From assembly GCF_004005485.1 (NCBI RefSeq), contig NZ_RZUL01000003.1, positions 434,001 to 498,000 of the forward strand: a stretch of DNA of 64,000 bases, in the 5' to 3' direction. Below are positions 8,301 to 17,225 of the stretch, piece by piece. This stretch comes from Sphingobium algorifonticola (lineage in GTDB: Bacteria > Pseudomonadota > Alphaproteobacteria > Sphingomonadales > Sphingomonadaceae). Within the stretch, counting starts at the first letter, position 1. Each line of letters opens with the position of its first letter. The position numbers and the translations under genes were made by a program. Below the pieces are notes generated by a model. The model did not search any database and was not told the DNA's origin. It saw only the letters and a list, made by a program, of their open reading frames with translations.

Positions 8301-9269
8301 ATGAACATAGCCACCCGGATTTCTTCGATCGAGAGCGGACGCCGCGTCATAGATCAGGAAGCCTCTGGTCTCGTCGCGCTGAGTGCTGCGCTCGACGAAA
8401 AATTTTCATCCGCCGTTCGTATTGTCGCCGCCACGACCGGCCGCGTTATCGTCACCGGCATCGGCAAATCCGGGCATGTCGCGCGCAAGATCGCAGCGAC
8501 GCTGGCATCGACCGGCACCCCCGCCTTTTTCGTGCATCCGGCTGAGGCGTCGCACGGCGATCTTGGCATGCTCAAACCGGTGGACAGCCTCGTCGTCCTC
8601 TCCAATTCGGGTGCGACGGTGGAACTGCGGGCGATCGTCGCGCATGCCCGGCAGATCGGCATTCCGATCATCGCCATTGCCTCGAAGCAGGATTCGCCGA
8701 TCGTCCGTCAATCGACCGTGGCCCTGTGCATTCCGCGCATGGCGGAAGCCTGCCCGGTGAAGATCGCACCAACCACGTCCACGACGATGATGCTCGCTTT
8801 GGGCGACGCGCTGGCGATCGCGACCATGGAAATGCGCGGCACCTCGCGCGCCGACCTCATGCGCCTGCATCCGGGCGGCAGCATCGGGTGGAAGCTGATG
8901 CCCGTCGACACGCTGCTGCGCGAAGGCGATCCGCTGCCGCTGGTACGCCCAGGCACCGGCATGCGCGACGTGGTGCTGGAAATGACGTCGACCGGCAAGG
9001 GCGCTGCTGGTGTTGTGGACGATGACGGCAATCTTGTCGGCATCATCACCGACGGCGATCTGCGGCGCTCTTTTGACCAGATGCTGATCGCCACCGCAGG
9101 CGACGTGATGACACGCAATCCGATCACTGTGCCCAGCGGCACCCTGATCGAGGATGCGCTGACCCTGCTGTCCGAAGCGGCGATCACCGTCGTCTTCGTC
9201 ATGAGCCGGGAAAATCCGCGGCATCCCATCGGTCTGCTGCATATTCACAGCATGGCGCTCGGTCTCTGA
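8301..9269 (+). CDS. kpsF: D-arabinose 5-phosphate isomerase (KpsF/KdsD/GutQ family)
   Basis: A 322-residue aldose-ketose isomerase converting D-ribulose 5-phosphate to D-arabinose 5-phosphate, the first step towards Kdo. The N-terminal SIS domain is clear (VIVTGIGKSGHVARKIAATLASTGTPAFFVHPAEASHGDLG, then SNSGATVELRAI), and two C-terminal CBS domains follow (from about residue 205). I chose the ATG at 8301 rather than 8283 because AGGGG precedes it at a good distance and nothing precedes the earlier ATG. It opens a plus-strand run with kdsB and kdsA, giving the complete CMP-Kdo precursor route for the capsule linker. The 169 bases upstream (8132-8300) must hold its promoter; I see no clear -35/-10 pair. 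Confidence 0.93.
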   Translation: MNIATRISSIESGRRVIDQEASGLVALSAALDEKFSSAVRIVAATTGRVIVTGIGKSGHVARKIAATLASTGTPAFFVHPAEASHGDLGMLKPVDSLVVLSNSGATVELRAIVAHARQIGIPIIAIASKQDSPIVRQSTVALCIPRMAEACPVKIAPTTSTTMMLALGDALAIATMEMRGTSRADLMRLHPGGSIGWKLMPVDTLLREGDPLPLVRPGTGMRDVVLEMTSTGKGAAGVVDDDGNLVGIITDGDLRRSFDQMLIATAGDVMTRNPITVPSGTLIEDALTLLSEAAITVVFVMSRENPRHPIGLLHIHSMALGL

Positions 9270-9297
9270 CCGACACCGTCAGGCAGACCGCCTTCGC

Positions 9298-10098
9298 ATG
9301 ACCACGGCCATCGTCATCCCGGCGCGCTATGCCTCTTCGCGCTTTCCGGGCAAGCCGCTTGCCCCGCTGGTCGGGGCCACGGGTGTCGCCAAGCCGCTGA
9401 TCCAGCGCAGCATAGAGGCCGCGCGTACAGTGACCGGCGTCGATTATCTGTACGTCGCGACCGATGACGCCAGAATTGCGGACGCGGCGCGGGCCTGCGG
9501 GACGGCCGTCGCCATGACGCCGCCCGAATGCGCCAACGGCACCGAACGCGTCGCCGCTGCTCTTGCGGAACTGCCGGATGATGTCGACATCTTCGTCAAT
9601 TTTCAGGGCGATGCGCTGCTGACCCCGGCCGATCTGGTCGAGCGGCTGATCGCCCACATGATTGCACATCCCGATTGCGAAGTCGCGACGGTCGCCGTGC
9701 GCTGTTCGCCCTCGGCCTATGCCCATCTGGTCGCCGATCAGGCGCAGGGGCGTGTCGGCGGCACGACGGTCGTGTGCGATGCCAAGGGCGATGCCCTCTA
9801 TTTCTCGAAGCGGGTCTTGCCGCATATCACGCCTGGCAGTCCGCGCGAGGCCACGCCGCCGGTCCTGCTGCATCTCGGGCTTTATGCGTACAGGCGCAGC
9901 GCGCTCGCGCGTTATGCCGCCCTGCCCGCCACCGACCTCGAACATATCGAGGGGCTGGAGCAGTTGCGGTTCCTCTATCATGGCATGGCCGTGGCCGTTG
10001 TCGCCGCCGATCCGCCCGCGTGGGACGCGATCGAGCTGAACAACCCGTCGGACGGCGACCCGATCGAGGCTATCCTCGCGACACGCGGACTAGTATAG
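9298..10098 (+). CDS. kdsB: 3-deoxy-manno-octulosonate cytidylyltransferase (CMP-Kdo synthetase)
   Basis: A 266-residue cytosolic enzyme that activates Kdo with CTP to give CMP-Kdo, the donor for KpsS and KpsC. The N-terminal nucleotide-binding motif IPARYASSRFPGKPLAPL is intact, followed by YVATDDARIADAA. Two family motifs are unusual: the usual SGTDR reads NGTERV, and the usual QGDEP reads NFQGDALL, so the Glu-Pro after the conserved QGD is lost. The gene lies between kpsF and kdsA, 28 bases after the former and 9 bases before the latter, which makes a Kdo role very likely. It may be a capsule-dedicated paralogue (kpsU-type) of a housekeeping kdsB elsewhere. Confidence 0.9.
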   Translation: MTTAIVIPARYASSRFPGKPLAPLVGATGVAKPLIQRSIEAARTVTGVDYLYVATDDARIADAARACGTAVAMTPPECANGTERVAAALAELPDDVDIFVNFQGDALLTPADLVERLIAHMIAHPDCEVATVAVRCSPSAYAHLVADQAQGRVGGTTVVCDAKGDALYFSKRVLPHITPGSPREATPPVLLHLGLYAYRRSALARYAALPATDLEHIEGLEQLRFLYHGMAVAVVAADPPAWDAIELNNPSDGDPIEAILATRGLV

Positions 10099-10107
10099 GG
10101 CGTTGCC

Positions 10108-10941
10108 ATGAAAATCGCCGGACATTCGATTGGCGGTGACGCGCCGCTGTTCGTCATTGCGGGGCCCTGCGTCATCGAATCCGAACAGCTCGTCCTGTCC
10201 GTTGCCGAACGGCTGCGCGGCATCGCCGAACGGCTGGGCCTGTTCCTTGTCTTCAAGAGCAGCTTCGACAAGGCCAATCGCTCCTCGGGTACGACCTTCC
10301 GCGGTCCCGGCATGGACGAGGGGCTGCGCATTCTGGAAAAGGTGCGCGCGCAGACCGGCCTACAGGTGCTGACCGACATCCACACACCCGAGCAATGCCG
10401 GGCCGCCGCCGATGCGGTCGATATGCTCCAGACACCGGCTTTTCTCGCGCGACAGACCGATTTGATCGAGGCGGCCGCCGCGACCGGCAAGCCCGTGAAC
10501 ATCAAGAAGGCACAGTTCATGGCCCCCGCCGACATGGCGCAGGTAGTGGCGAAGGCGCGCAACGCGGCCGTCCGCGCCGCTGTCGATCCCGATTGCGTCA
10601 CCGTGTGCGAACGGGGCACCAGCTTTGGCTACAATAATCTGGTGGTGGATATGCGCGGGCTGGCGACCATGGCGGAAACCGGCTGTCCGGTGGTGTTCGA
10701 TGCCACCCATTCGGTGCAGCGCCCCGGCGGCCTGGGCGATCGCTCGGGCGGCGACCGGCAGTTCGTGCCGCTGCTGGCCCGTGCGGCGGTCGCGGCGGGG
10801 ATCGACGGCCTGTTCATGGAAACCCATCCCGATCCCGAACATGCCTTGTCGGATGGTCCCAATGCCTGGCCGCTCGATCAGGCGGAGCTGCTGCTGGGGG
10901 ATCTGATGGCCTTGTCGCGGGTTCCGCGCCGGGTGGGCTGA
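10108..10941 (+). CDS. kdsA: 3-deoxy-8-phosphooctulonate synthase (KDO 8-phosphate synthase)
   Basis: A 277-residue TIM-barrel aldolase condensing phosphoenolpyruvate with D-arabinose 5-phosphate to Kdo 8-phosphate. Near full-length family motifs are present: [79 protein letters not shown] and [19 protein letters not shown]. The Cys in IAGPCVIES marks the metal-dependent class of KdsA rather than the metal-free enterobacterial class, which has Asn there. It completes the Kdo route with kpsF and kdsB and is followed three bases later by the hydrolase gene. Kdo 8-P phosphatase is not in the window. Confidence 0.96.
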   Translation: MKIAGHSIGGDAPLFVIAGPCVIESEQLVLSVAERLRGIAERLGLFLVFKSSFDKANRSSGTTFRGPGMDEGLRILEKVRAQTGLQVLTDIHTPEQCRAAADAVDMLQTPAFLARQTDLIEAAAATGKPVNIKKAQFMAPADMAQVVAKARNAAVRAAVDPDCVTVCERGTSFGYNNLVVDMRGLATMAETGCPVVFDATHSVQRPGGLGDRSGGDRQFVPLLARAAVAAGIDGLFMETHPDPEHALSDGPNAWPLDQAELLLGDLMALSRVPRRVG

Positions 10942-10944
10942 GCC

Positions 10945-11808
10945 ATGCCGCCGCGCGTCCTGGCGCTGCCCGTGCTGGCCGCGCTGCTGGCCGCCACGAC
11001 CGGCTGCGGCATTGCGCGCGACGCGCTCTACGCGCCCCGCAGCGCACCGATAGCCATTGCCGACTGGACCAGCAGCCCGCCGCAGACGCGCACCGTCGCC
11101 ACCGCCGACGGTCTCTCGCTTCAGGGCTTCTTCTGGCCCGGTGCGCCGGGCGATCGCGACATCTTCGTCTTTTTCCACGGCCGTGGCGCGCATCAGGGCA
11201 TTGGCGCGAAATATGCGCAATATCTGCGCGACCGGGGGGATGCGGTGCTCGTCGCCTCCTACCGGGGGTTCGGCGGCAATCCCGGCCACCCCTCGCGAGA
11301 CGGGTTGCTGCGTGATGCGGCCGCTTTCATGGCGGAGGCCCGTGGCCTTGCAGGACCGGGCGCGCGCCTCTGGCTGGTCGGCCATTCGCTGGGTGCGGCG
11401 GTCGCGTTGCAGGCGGCCTGCGTGGACAACCGTATTGCAGGCGTCATCACCATCGGCGCCTTTGCCGACATAAGGGAAGCCGCGCCCTCACTGGCCCGCC
11501 CTTTCCTGCCCGACCGGTGGGACAATCGGGCGGCTGTCCGCTGTGTCCGTGCGCCGGTCGTCATCCTGCACGGGGCGCAGGATGATGTCGTGCCACCTGC
11601 CAGCGCCGCCGCCCTGCTGACCAACAGCGGCGGTCCGGCCACGGCCATCCGCGTCGTCGATTGGGCGCACAAGCCGGTCATGCAGACGCTCGGACCATGG
11701 GCCGCGCAGGCAATCGAGACTTTGGCACAAGGGCCGGCCACCCCCCTGCCGCCACTGCCGCCGCAGTGGCAGATACAGGGCGTGCATGACGGTGGCGCAC
11801 GGCCATGA
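10945..11808 (+). CDS. Alpha/beta-hydrolase, probable lipoprotein, in the Kdo/capsule operon
   Basis: A 287-residue alpha/beta-hydrolase. The N-terminus is a signal sequence with a possible lipobox ending in Cys21 (LLAATTGC), so it is probably anchored in the periplasm. The nucleophile elbow is GHSLG (about residues 144-148), the oxyanion-side motif is FFHGRGAH, an acid is in VVILHGAQDDVVPP and the catalytic His is in VDWAHKPV. It resembles ABHD13/17-type serine hydrolases. It is tightly packed between kdsA (3 bases) and kpsC (ATGA overlap), which suggests a role in capsule assembly or lipid-anchor editing. The substrate is unknown; acyl-ester cleavage is the family default. Confidence 0.78.
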   Translation: MPPRVLALPVLAALLAATTGCGIARDALYAPRSAPIAIADWTSSPPQTRTVATADGLSLQGFFWPGAPGDRDIFVFFHGRGAHQGIGAKYAQYLRDRGDAVLVASYRGFGGNPGHPSRDGLLRDAAAFMAEARGLAGPGARLWLVGHSLGAAVALQAACVDNRIAGVITIGAFADIREAAPSLARPFLPDRWDNRAAVRCVRAPVVILHGAQDDVVPPASAAALLTNSGGPATAIRVVDWAHKPVMQTLGPWAAQAIETLAQGPATPLPPLPPQWQIQGVHDGGARP

Positions 11809-13433
11809 TGCCGCTGCTGCGCATACCTCCGTTTCCGGGGTCAAAACCGAATCCGCTGACGCAAGCCGGACGCTCCGACGCCGATCCCGACGATGTCGCG
11901 ACATTGCTGCGCGCGGCGCGGGTCGGCGGGGCCTTCTGGGCGGCGCAGCCAGACCTGCCATCGGGCACCATCATCGGCTGTCCGTGGGATGCTGCCAGCG
12001 CCCGCGCAATGACCGCGCGGGCAGAGGCGCAGGGCCTGTCGCTGCGGCTCTGGGTCGCCGATCCCGCCCTTGCCCGTACCGCCTCCGCCGCCATCGTCGG
12101 CGATGCCGACCCCTGGCACGTCGCCCGCCACGCCCAGGCAGTGTGGGGCAAAAGCGACGATGCGCGCATCACGATCGCACGGCTCGCCGATTGCCCGGTC
12201 GAAGCCATGGACGGCATGGCGCTGCCTGCCCTGGCGGATGCCATTACGACAAGCTGCCTGCGCTTTGCTTATGCCAACCCCTTTACCGGCAACCCGGCCA
12301 GCTTCGGCGAGACGATTGCCCTGCTCGCCTACTGGCGCGGCATCATCGATGCGAACCGCCCGATCGTGGCCGCAGCGGGCATGGCCTTCTGGAAGCGGGA
12401 AACGGTCGAGCCGCTGCTGTGGAATGGCATCGCGCCGGTCCGGCATATCACCACGCCCCGCGCGCTCGACACCTTGCCGCCCGATGCCGCCGTGGCGGTG
12501 TGGAAGGCCAAGACGCCGCCCGATCTTCTGGCCGCGATAGAGGCGCGGGCCGCGCACAATCCCGCCCTCCTGCATGAAGTGGAAGATGGTTTCATCCGCT
12601 CGATCGGCCTCGGCGCCGATTGCGTGCCGCCACTGTCGATCACGGTCGATGCCGTCGGCGTCCATTTCGATCCGGCGCGGGAAAGCGGGCTGGAACGGCT
12701 ACTCGAAACCGCGGCCTTCAGCGATGCGGACCTGGCGCGCGCTGCGGCAATCCGCGATTTGATCGTGGCATCGGGTCTCTCCAAATATGGGGTCGGCGGC
12801 CCCGCTCTCTCCCGCCCCGGCGGCAGCAAACGCCATGTCCTCGTCACGGGGCAGGTGGAGGATGATCGCTCGGTCATCGCCGCGCGGGGCGACGTGCGCG
12901 GCAACCTCGACCTGCTGCGTCGGGCCCGCCTGGCGGAGCCGGATGCCTATCTCATCTACCGCCCGCATCCCGATGTCGATGCGGGGCATCGCAAGGGGCA
13001 TGTGCCCGATGAAGCGGCGCGGGCATATGCCGATGCCATTGACCGGGGCACGTCCATCTCGGCACTGCTCGACATGGTGGACGGCGTCCATGTCCTCTCG
13101 TCGCTCGCGGGGTTCGAGGCGCTGCTGCGCGGGCGCGACGTGACCTGCCATGGCACCCCCTTCTATGCCGGATGGGGTCTCACCCGTGACCTTGGCGCAA
13201 CACCTGTCCGACGCAAAAGACGTCTCGACATCAATCGACTGGCAGCAGGCGTGCTCTTGCTTTATCCCCGTTACATGGACCCGATAACTGCGTTGCCGTG
13301 CCCGCCGGAGATATTGGTGCATCGGCTCGTCGCGGGGGTCAGGAAGGAAAGCCGTCTCATCGTGCCGCTGCGCAGGCTTCAGGGAAAAGTGAATCGCTGG
13401 CGATTCCGGGCAGGCTCCGTTGAAGAAGCTTGA
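11805..13433 (+). CDS. kpsC: KpsC-type capsule Kdo transferase with a single complete catalytic module
   Basis: A 542-residue protein matching the linker and C-terminal half of KpsC, the cytosolic enzyme that extends the beta-Kdo linker on phosphatidylglycerol-type anchors of group 2 capsules. Visible KpsC-C motifs are NPFTGNPASFGE plus YWRGIIDANR (linker), HEVEDGFIRSIGLGADCVPPLS (about residues 260-280), SGLSKYGVG, VTGQVEDDRSV, YRPHPDVDAGHRKG, SSLAGFEALLRGRDVTCHGTPFYAGWGL and LLLYPRYMDP. Escherichia coli KpsC has about 675 residues and repeats the EDGF-RS motif in two modules; here the first module is reduced to about 150 divergent residues without that motif. It starts by ATGA overlap with the hydrolase and overlaps kpsS. 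Confidence 0.88.
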   Translation: MMPLLRIPPFPGSKPNPLTQAGRSDADPDDVATLLRAARVGGAFWAAQPDLPSGTIIGCPWDAASARAMTARAEAQGLSLRLWVADPALARTASAAIVGDADPWHVARHAQAVWGKSDDARITIARLADCPVEAMDGMALPALADAITTSCLRFAYANPFTGNPASFGETIALLAYWRGIIDANRPIVAAAGMAFWKRETVEPLLWNGIAPVRHITTPRALDTLPPDAAVAVWKAKTPPDLLAAIEARAAHNPALLHEVEDGFIRSIGLGADCVPPLSITVDAVGVHFDPARESGLERLLETAAFSDADLARAAAIRDLIVASGLSKYGVGGPALSRPGGSKRHVLVTGQVEDDRSVIAARGDVRGNLDLLRRARLAEPDAYLIYRPHPDVDAGHRKGHVPDEAARAYADAIDRGTSISALLDMVDGVHVLSSLAGFEALLRGRDVTCHGTPFYAGWGLTRDLGATPVRRKRRLDINRLAAGVLLLYPRYMDPITALPCPPEILVHRLVAGVRKESRLIVPLRRLQGKVNRWRFRAGSVEEA

Positions 13434-14760
13434 TCTCGGGCCAGAGAGCGGCGCGACCTTCACGGCGCGCCGCACCACACGCCCGGTCCTGCGCGATGTC
13501 AGCCGCGATAGCGGCGCGATCGCGAAACCCTCGCTCGCCGGGCGCACCTTCGTCATGTTGCAGGGACCGCCCGGTCCCTTCTTCTGCCTGCTGGGGGAAC
13601 GGATGCGCAGCCTCGGCGCCACCGTCCACCGCATCAATTTCAACGGCGGCGATCGTATCGACTGGCCGGGCGAAGGGGCGATCGACTATCGCGGCTCGCC
13701 GCAACGCTGGCCGCGTTTTTTCGATCATTTCCTGCGCGACAAGGGCATTACCGACATCATGCTGTTCGGCGATTGCCGCCCCATGCATCGGGCCGCCCAT
13801 GGCATGGCGAAGCTGCGCAACGTCAACATCCATGTGTTCGAGGAAGGCTATATCCGGCCCGACTGGGTGACGATGGAGCTGGACGGCGTCAACGGCCATT
13901 CGACCTTGCCGAAGGACCCGCAATGGTTTCTGCGACAGGCCAGCCTCCTGCCGCCGGTGCCCGATCTGCCGCCGATCACCGCCAGCTTCAATCGCCGGGT
14001 GCGCGACAGCTATCGCTATTTCCACCATGTCGTCACGCAATGCTGGCGCTTTCCGCACTATCGCTCGCACCGGCCCGGCTCGGTATTGGTCGAGGGCATC
14101 CGCTGGGCCTGGAAACTGGGGATTACGAACCGGTTCGTCGCGCGGCGCACGGCGCAGGCGCTCGCACGGATCGAGGGGCGGCGCTATTTCCTGTTTCCGC
14201 TGCAACTGAGTTCCGACTATCAGATTCGCGAACACAGCCCCTTCCCGGACATGACGAGCGCGGTGCACTATGTGCTCGACAGCTTCGAACAGCATGCGCC
14301 TGCCGATACGATGCTGCTCATCAAGGAACATCCGCTCGACGCCGGCACGACCATCTGGTCGCACTTCATCGCGCGCGAGGCGAGGCGACGCGGACTTGCG
14401 GACCGTATCGTGCATGTCGCGGGCGGCGATCTGGCGCTGCTCGCGGAACAATCCGCAGGCATGGTGACGGTCAACAGCACCTCGGGCACCTTCGCCCTGG
14501 CCGCGGGCGTGCCGGTCAAGGTGCTGGGCGATGCGATCTATGACGTACCCGGCGTGACGGACCAGGGGCTGCTTGATGGGTTTTGGGGCGCGCCGCAGCA
14601 ACCTGATGGTCGCACATGGCGCGCATTTCAGCGGGTCCTGCAAAATGGCTGCCTGATACGGGGCGGTTTCGCTAGCCAGTCGGGCGTTGAACTCCTCATT
14701 GCTGCAGTATTGGAACGATTAGTCACGACATCCAGAGCGTTCCATCACCACGCGGAATAG
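13420..14760 (+). CDS. kpsS: KpsS-type capsule Kdo transferase (linker-initiating)
   Basis: A 446-residue homologue of KpsS, which adds the first beta-Kdo residue to the lipid anchor of ABC-exported capsules. Family motifs include MLQGPPGPFFCLLGERMRS, RINFNGGDRIDW, IMLFGDCRPMHRAA, NIHVFEEGYIRPDWVTME (about residues 137-154), YFLFPLQLSSDYQIREHS, LLIKEHPLDAG and VTVNSTSGTFALAAGVPVKVLGDAIYDVPGVT. It begins at a TTG (13420) inside the end of kpsC, so the two are translationally coupled. With kpsC it makes the Kdo linker on which the capsule chain is built before KpsMT export. It ends the plus-strand block. Confidence 0.9.
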   Translation: MKKLDLGPESGATFTARRTTRPVLRDVSRDSGAIAKPSLAGRTFVMLQGPPGPFFCLLGERMRSLGATVHRINFNGGDRIDWPGEGAIDYRGSPQRWPRFFDHFLRDKGITDIMLFGDCRPMHRAAHGMAKLRNVNIHVFEEGYIRPDWVTMELDGVNGHSTLPKDPQWFLRQASLLPPVPDLPPITASFNRRVRDSYRYFHHVVTQCWRFPHYRSHRPGSVLVEGIRWAWKLGITNRFVARRTAQALARIEGRRYFLFPLQLSSDYQIREHSPFPDMTSAVHYVLDSFEQHAPADTMLLIKEHPLDAGTTIWSHFIAREARRRGLADRIVHVAGGDLALLAEQSAGMVTVNSTSGTFALAAGVPVKVLGDAIYDVPGVTDQGLLDGFWGAPQQPDGRTWRAFQRVLQNGCLIRGGFASQSGVELLIAAVLERLVTTSRAFHHHAE

Positions 14761-14820
14761 TGCCGTTTTTTTATCGTCTGGCCTCATCGGCCCTGTGGTA
14801 ACGACATCCATCCGGCCTTC

Positions 14821-14840
14821 GGCGCAACGGGGCGCCTTTT
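14821..14840 (+). terminator. Weak hairpin after kpsS
   Basis: A short stem GGCGC / GCGCC (14821-14836) followed by TTTT lies about 60 bases after the kpsS stop and between two converging genes (kpsS on plus, the export gene on minus). It is short for an intrinsic terminator. The remaining bases of the 148-base convergent gap show nothing else I can support. Confidence 0.3.
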
Positions 14841-14908
14841 CATGATAGCCGCCAAGCCAAGGATTGGAGCGGTCGATGCCGACCGCACCGTCTAATTGAT
14901 TGGATCAA

Positions 14909-16105
14909 TCACTGCACCGCTGTCCTAACCGACGCGATCGGGAATATCGTAGAGGATATGATGCTCACAAATTTTTGAATATCGGCTAGCGGGGCATTTG
15001 AAACATACAGTACATCACCGTTATGAATCGGGAAGCTCTGCGAGATAAACAAAGTCGACGGATCCTTCATATCGATCCTGTATATTACCGGTATCTTGCC
15101 ATCTGGAGTCCGTGTTGCTGTGGAAGCCAGTTCGTTTCCTAAAACCGTCGGGTCTTCAAATCTGAACAGAAATACGCCACGGACATTTGCACGCTGGTCC
15201 TGTATTCCTTGAACGCGGCCCAACGCTTGCACGAGCGTGATGCCTGTACCTTCAAACGGTATTTCATCATTCCGCCCGGTAGCACCGAGTGCCACGAAGC
15301 TGTATGGCTGGAAAAGCGCGGTCACGACATCATCAGGCTGGAGCCGGATGTTCTGCCGGGGATCACGTATGATGGTATCGAGAGGAAGCGACGCCACCCG
15401 ATCCCCGCGCGTCACCTGTATTGTCGTTTTTCCTACCGGCTGCCTAACGCCGCCTGCCGTCGCCAGAATGTCCAGGAGACGCTCGCCCTTGGCTGTCAGA
15501 GGGACGCGCGAACTGTTGGCGACTTCACCGACGATCGTAACATTAGCGGCGGAATTGCGAACAAGCCGTACCACGACCTGCGGCAGATGCGCCTTCCCGC
15601 GCAGTCGCGACACTATGTCATTCTCTATCTGCTGAGGGGTGCGACCAGCAGCCATCACCTTGCCGGCGAAGGGGATTGTTATCGTACCTTCACTGCTGAC
15701 CATTTGCTCGGGAAAGCCTGAACCTTGCGCGGCAGCGCCTGAAGAAGCCAGCCTGCCGCCGCTCATGCTTGCCCCGAACAACGCCGCAGGCGGCGCCTCC
15801 CAGATGGAAATGTCGAGAACATCCCCTTTGCCGACCATCGACCCCAGAACAAAGCCGTCGCCGATGCTTTCGGAAAGCAAAAGCGGGCGACTTCTCGCGA
15901 TTATCGTGCGGGAAAGCGCGTCGTTCAAATCAACGATGCGTATGTTCGCATTGCCAACTGGTGCCTGGTTTGCCTCGCGAATGTCGCCACTGGATGGCCC
16001 TGCGGCACTCATCACGGCGCACCCTGGCAAAGACAGCACCGCTGCCGCCATAAGCAAAATCCTGCCAACGGCGTTGCCGGACCGGCACGAAACTAACGAA
16101 CTCAT
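14909..16105 (-). CDS. Outer-membrane polysaccharide export protein (OPX, BexD/CtrA/KpsD type)
   Basis: A 398-residue lipoprotein that forms the outer-membrane export channel for capsule. The signal peptide ends in a lipobox (LSLPGC, Cys at about residue 29). The poly-export domain follows (MVGKGDVLDISIWEAPPA, then SSEGTITIPFAGKVMAAGRTPQQIENDIVSRL), then SLBB-type domains (ANVTIVGEVANSSRVPL, LLDILATAGGVRQPVGKTTIQVTRGD, DVLYVSNAPLADIQKF). Length matches CtrA/BexD (about 390) rather than the longer KpsD. The ATG at 16105 was chosen over an earlier candidate because the signal peptide begins there. It is the last gene of the minus-strand block that begins with kpsE, so export genes bracket the sugar cassette. 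Confidence 0.88.
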   Translation of the reverse strand: MSSLVSCRSGNAVGRILLMAAAVLSLPGCAVMSAAGPSSGDIREANQAPVGNANIRIVDLNDALSRTIIARSRPLLLSESIGDGFVLGSMVGKGDVLDISIWEAPPAALFGASMSGGRLASSGAAAQGSGFPEQMVSSEGTITIPFAGKVMAAGRTPQQIENDIVSRLRGKAHLPQVVVRLVRNSAANVTIVGEVANSSRVPLTAKGERLLDILATAGGVRQPVGKTTIQVTRGDRVASLPLDTIIRDPRQNIRLQPDDVVTALFQPYSFVALGATGRNDEIPFEGTGITLVQALGRVQGIQDQRANVRGVFLFRFEDPTVLGNELASTATRTPDGKIPVIYRIDMKDPSTLFISQSFPIHNGDVLYVSNAPLADIQKFVSIISSTIFPIASVRTAVQ

Positions 16106-16116
16106 AATGATCTTCC

Positions 16117-17223
16117 CTAAACACCTGCATCGATGCACTTGTTGTAGACACCAACAGTTCGTTCGATGCAGCGCGACCAGTCGTAATGGGCCGCGACCTC
16201 AAGCCCACTCTCTATAGCTTTCGCGCGCCAATTGTCATCATCCAAACCTTGTTCGATCGCTCGGCTCAACGTATCGAGATCGTCGGGATTCACCATCAGG
16301 GCGGCACCGCGCGTCACTTCGGGCAGGCACGAACGATCCGACACAATAGTCGGCACGCCGCAGGCCATCGCTTCGATCGGCGGAAGACCAAAACCTTCGT
16401 AAATTGACGGGTACAGAAACAGCTTGGCCCCTGCGTAGATCACCGGCAGTTGCTTATCGCTTACATATCCGAGCATGATGATGCGCCCCTTGGACCGCTC
16501 GGCATCAATAAGACGGTGGATTCCATCATTCCCCCATCCGGTTGCACCAACGAGAACCAGCGGAATATCTTGACCGGTGCGATCGCAAAACAGCGAATGG
16601 CTGCGGATCGCAGCTTCAATGCGTTTACGCGGTTCAAACGTAGCTACGCTTAAAACATAATCACCGATAACTCGGCCGAAAATCAATGCCAGCGCCTGGT
16701 CGATCTGGCAGCGTGGCAACGGTGTGAACTGTTTGGAAACACCCAGATGGATCGCTGTCACCCTATCGTCCGGGTAGCCGCAGAGCGTTATGAAATCTTT
16801 TCGTGTAGCCTCTGAATCGGTGATGACATGTTCGGCGCGTTGAAGCGAACGCATGAAGTCCCGTTCGAACGCCTTTACCCGTTCCAACGGGTGCGTGTCG
16901 GGGTGCAGGAAAACCGACATATCATGGACAGTGATTACACCACGCTCCGTCTGATCTGGCAAAAAATAGTTGGTGCCATGTATCAGGCGACCGCCAAACT
17001 CTCGTCCGGATTGCCAGCGTCGGATGAACAACGGTACCAGCGAGCCACGAACGCGGCGATTGCTGATGTAATGGCCAGGGTGCGACACCCATCGGCCGAA
17101 ACGAAAATAGCGGATATCCGATATCGCTTCATGTGCCGCCATGCCGCAACACAACTGCCAGGTATAATTCCCAATGCCTGTTAACTGCGGAGAAAGCGAC
17201 TCCACGGTGAGTCCAACGCGCAT
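16117..17223 (-). CDS. Glycosyltransferase family 4 (mannosyl/rhamnosyltransferase-like)
   Basis: A 368-residue GT-B glycosyltransferase. The N-terminus MRVGLTVESLSPQLTGIGNYT is the typical GT4 glycine-rich start, followed by GTNYFLPDQTERGVITVHDMSVFLHPD. The C-terminal donor domain shows YVLSVATFEPRKRIEAAI, RIIMLGYVSDKQLPVIYAGAKLFLYPSIYEGFGLPPIEAMACGVPTIVSDRSCLPEV, with the EGFGLP-x-EAM nucleotide-sugar motif. The ATG at 17223 lies two bases after the rmd stop. This EGFGLPPIEAM subtype is common among mannosyl- and rhamnosyltransferases; with gmd and rmd upstream a GDP-sugar donor is likely but not proven. Confidence 0.88.
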   Translation of the reverse strand: MRVGLTVESLSPQLTGIGNYTWQLCCGMAAHEAISDIRYFRFGRWVSHPGHYISNRRVRGSLVPLFIRRWQSGREFGGRLIHGTNYFLPDQTERGVITVHDMSVFLHPDTHPLERVKAFERDFMRSLQRAEHVITDSEATRKDFITLCGYPDDRVTAIHLGVSKQFTPLPRCQIDQALALIFGRVIGDYVLSVATFEPRKRIEAAIRSHSLFCDRTGQDIPLVLVGATGWGNDGIHRLIDAERSKGRIIMLGYVSDKQLPVIYAGAKLFLYPSIYEGFGLPPIEAMACGVPTIVSDRSCLPEVTRGAALMVNPDDLDTLSRAIEQGLDDDNWRAKAIESGLEVAAHYDWSRCIERTVGVYNKCIDAGV

Positions 17224-17225
17224 AA

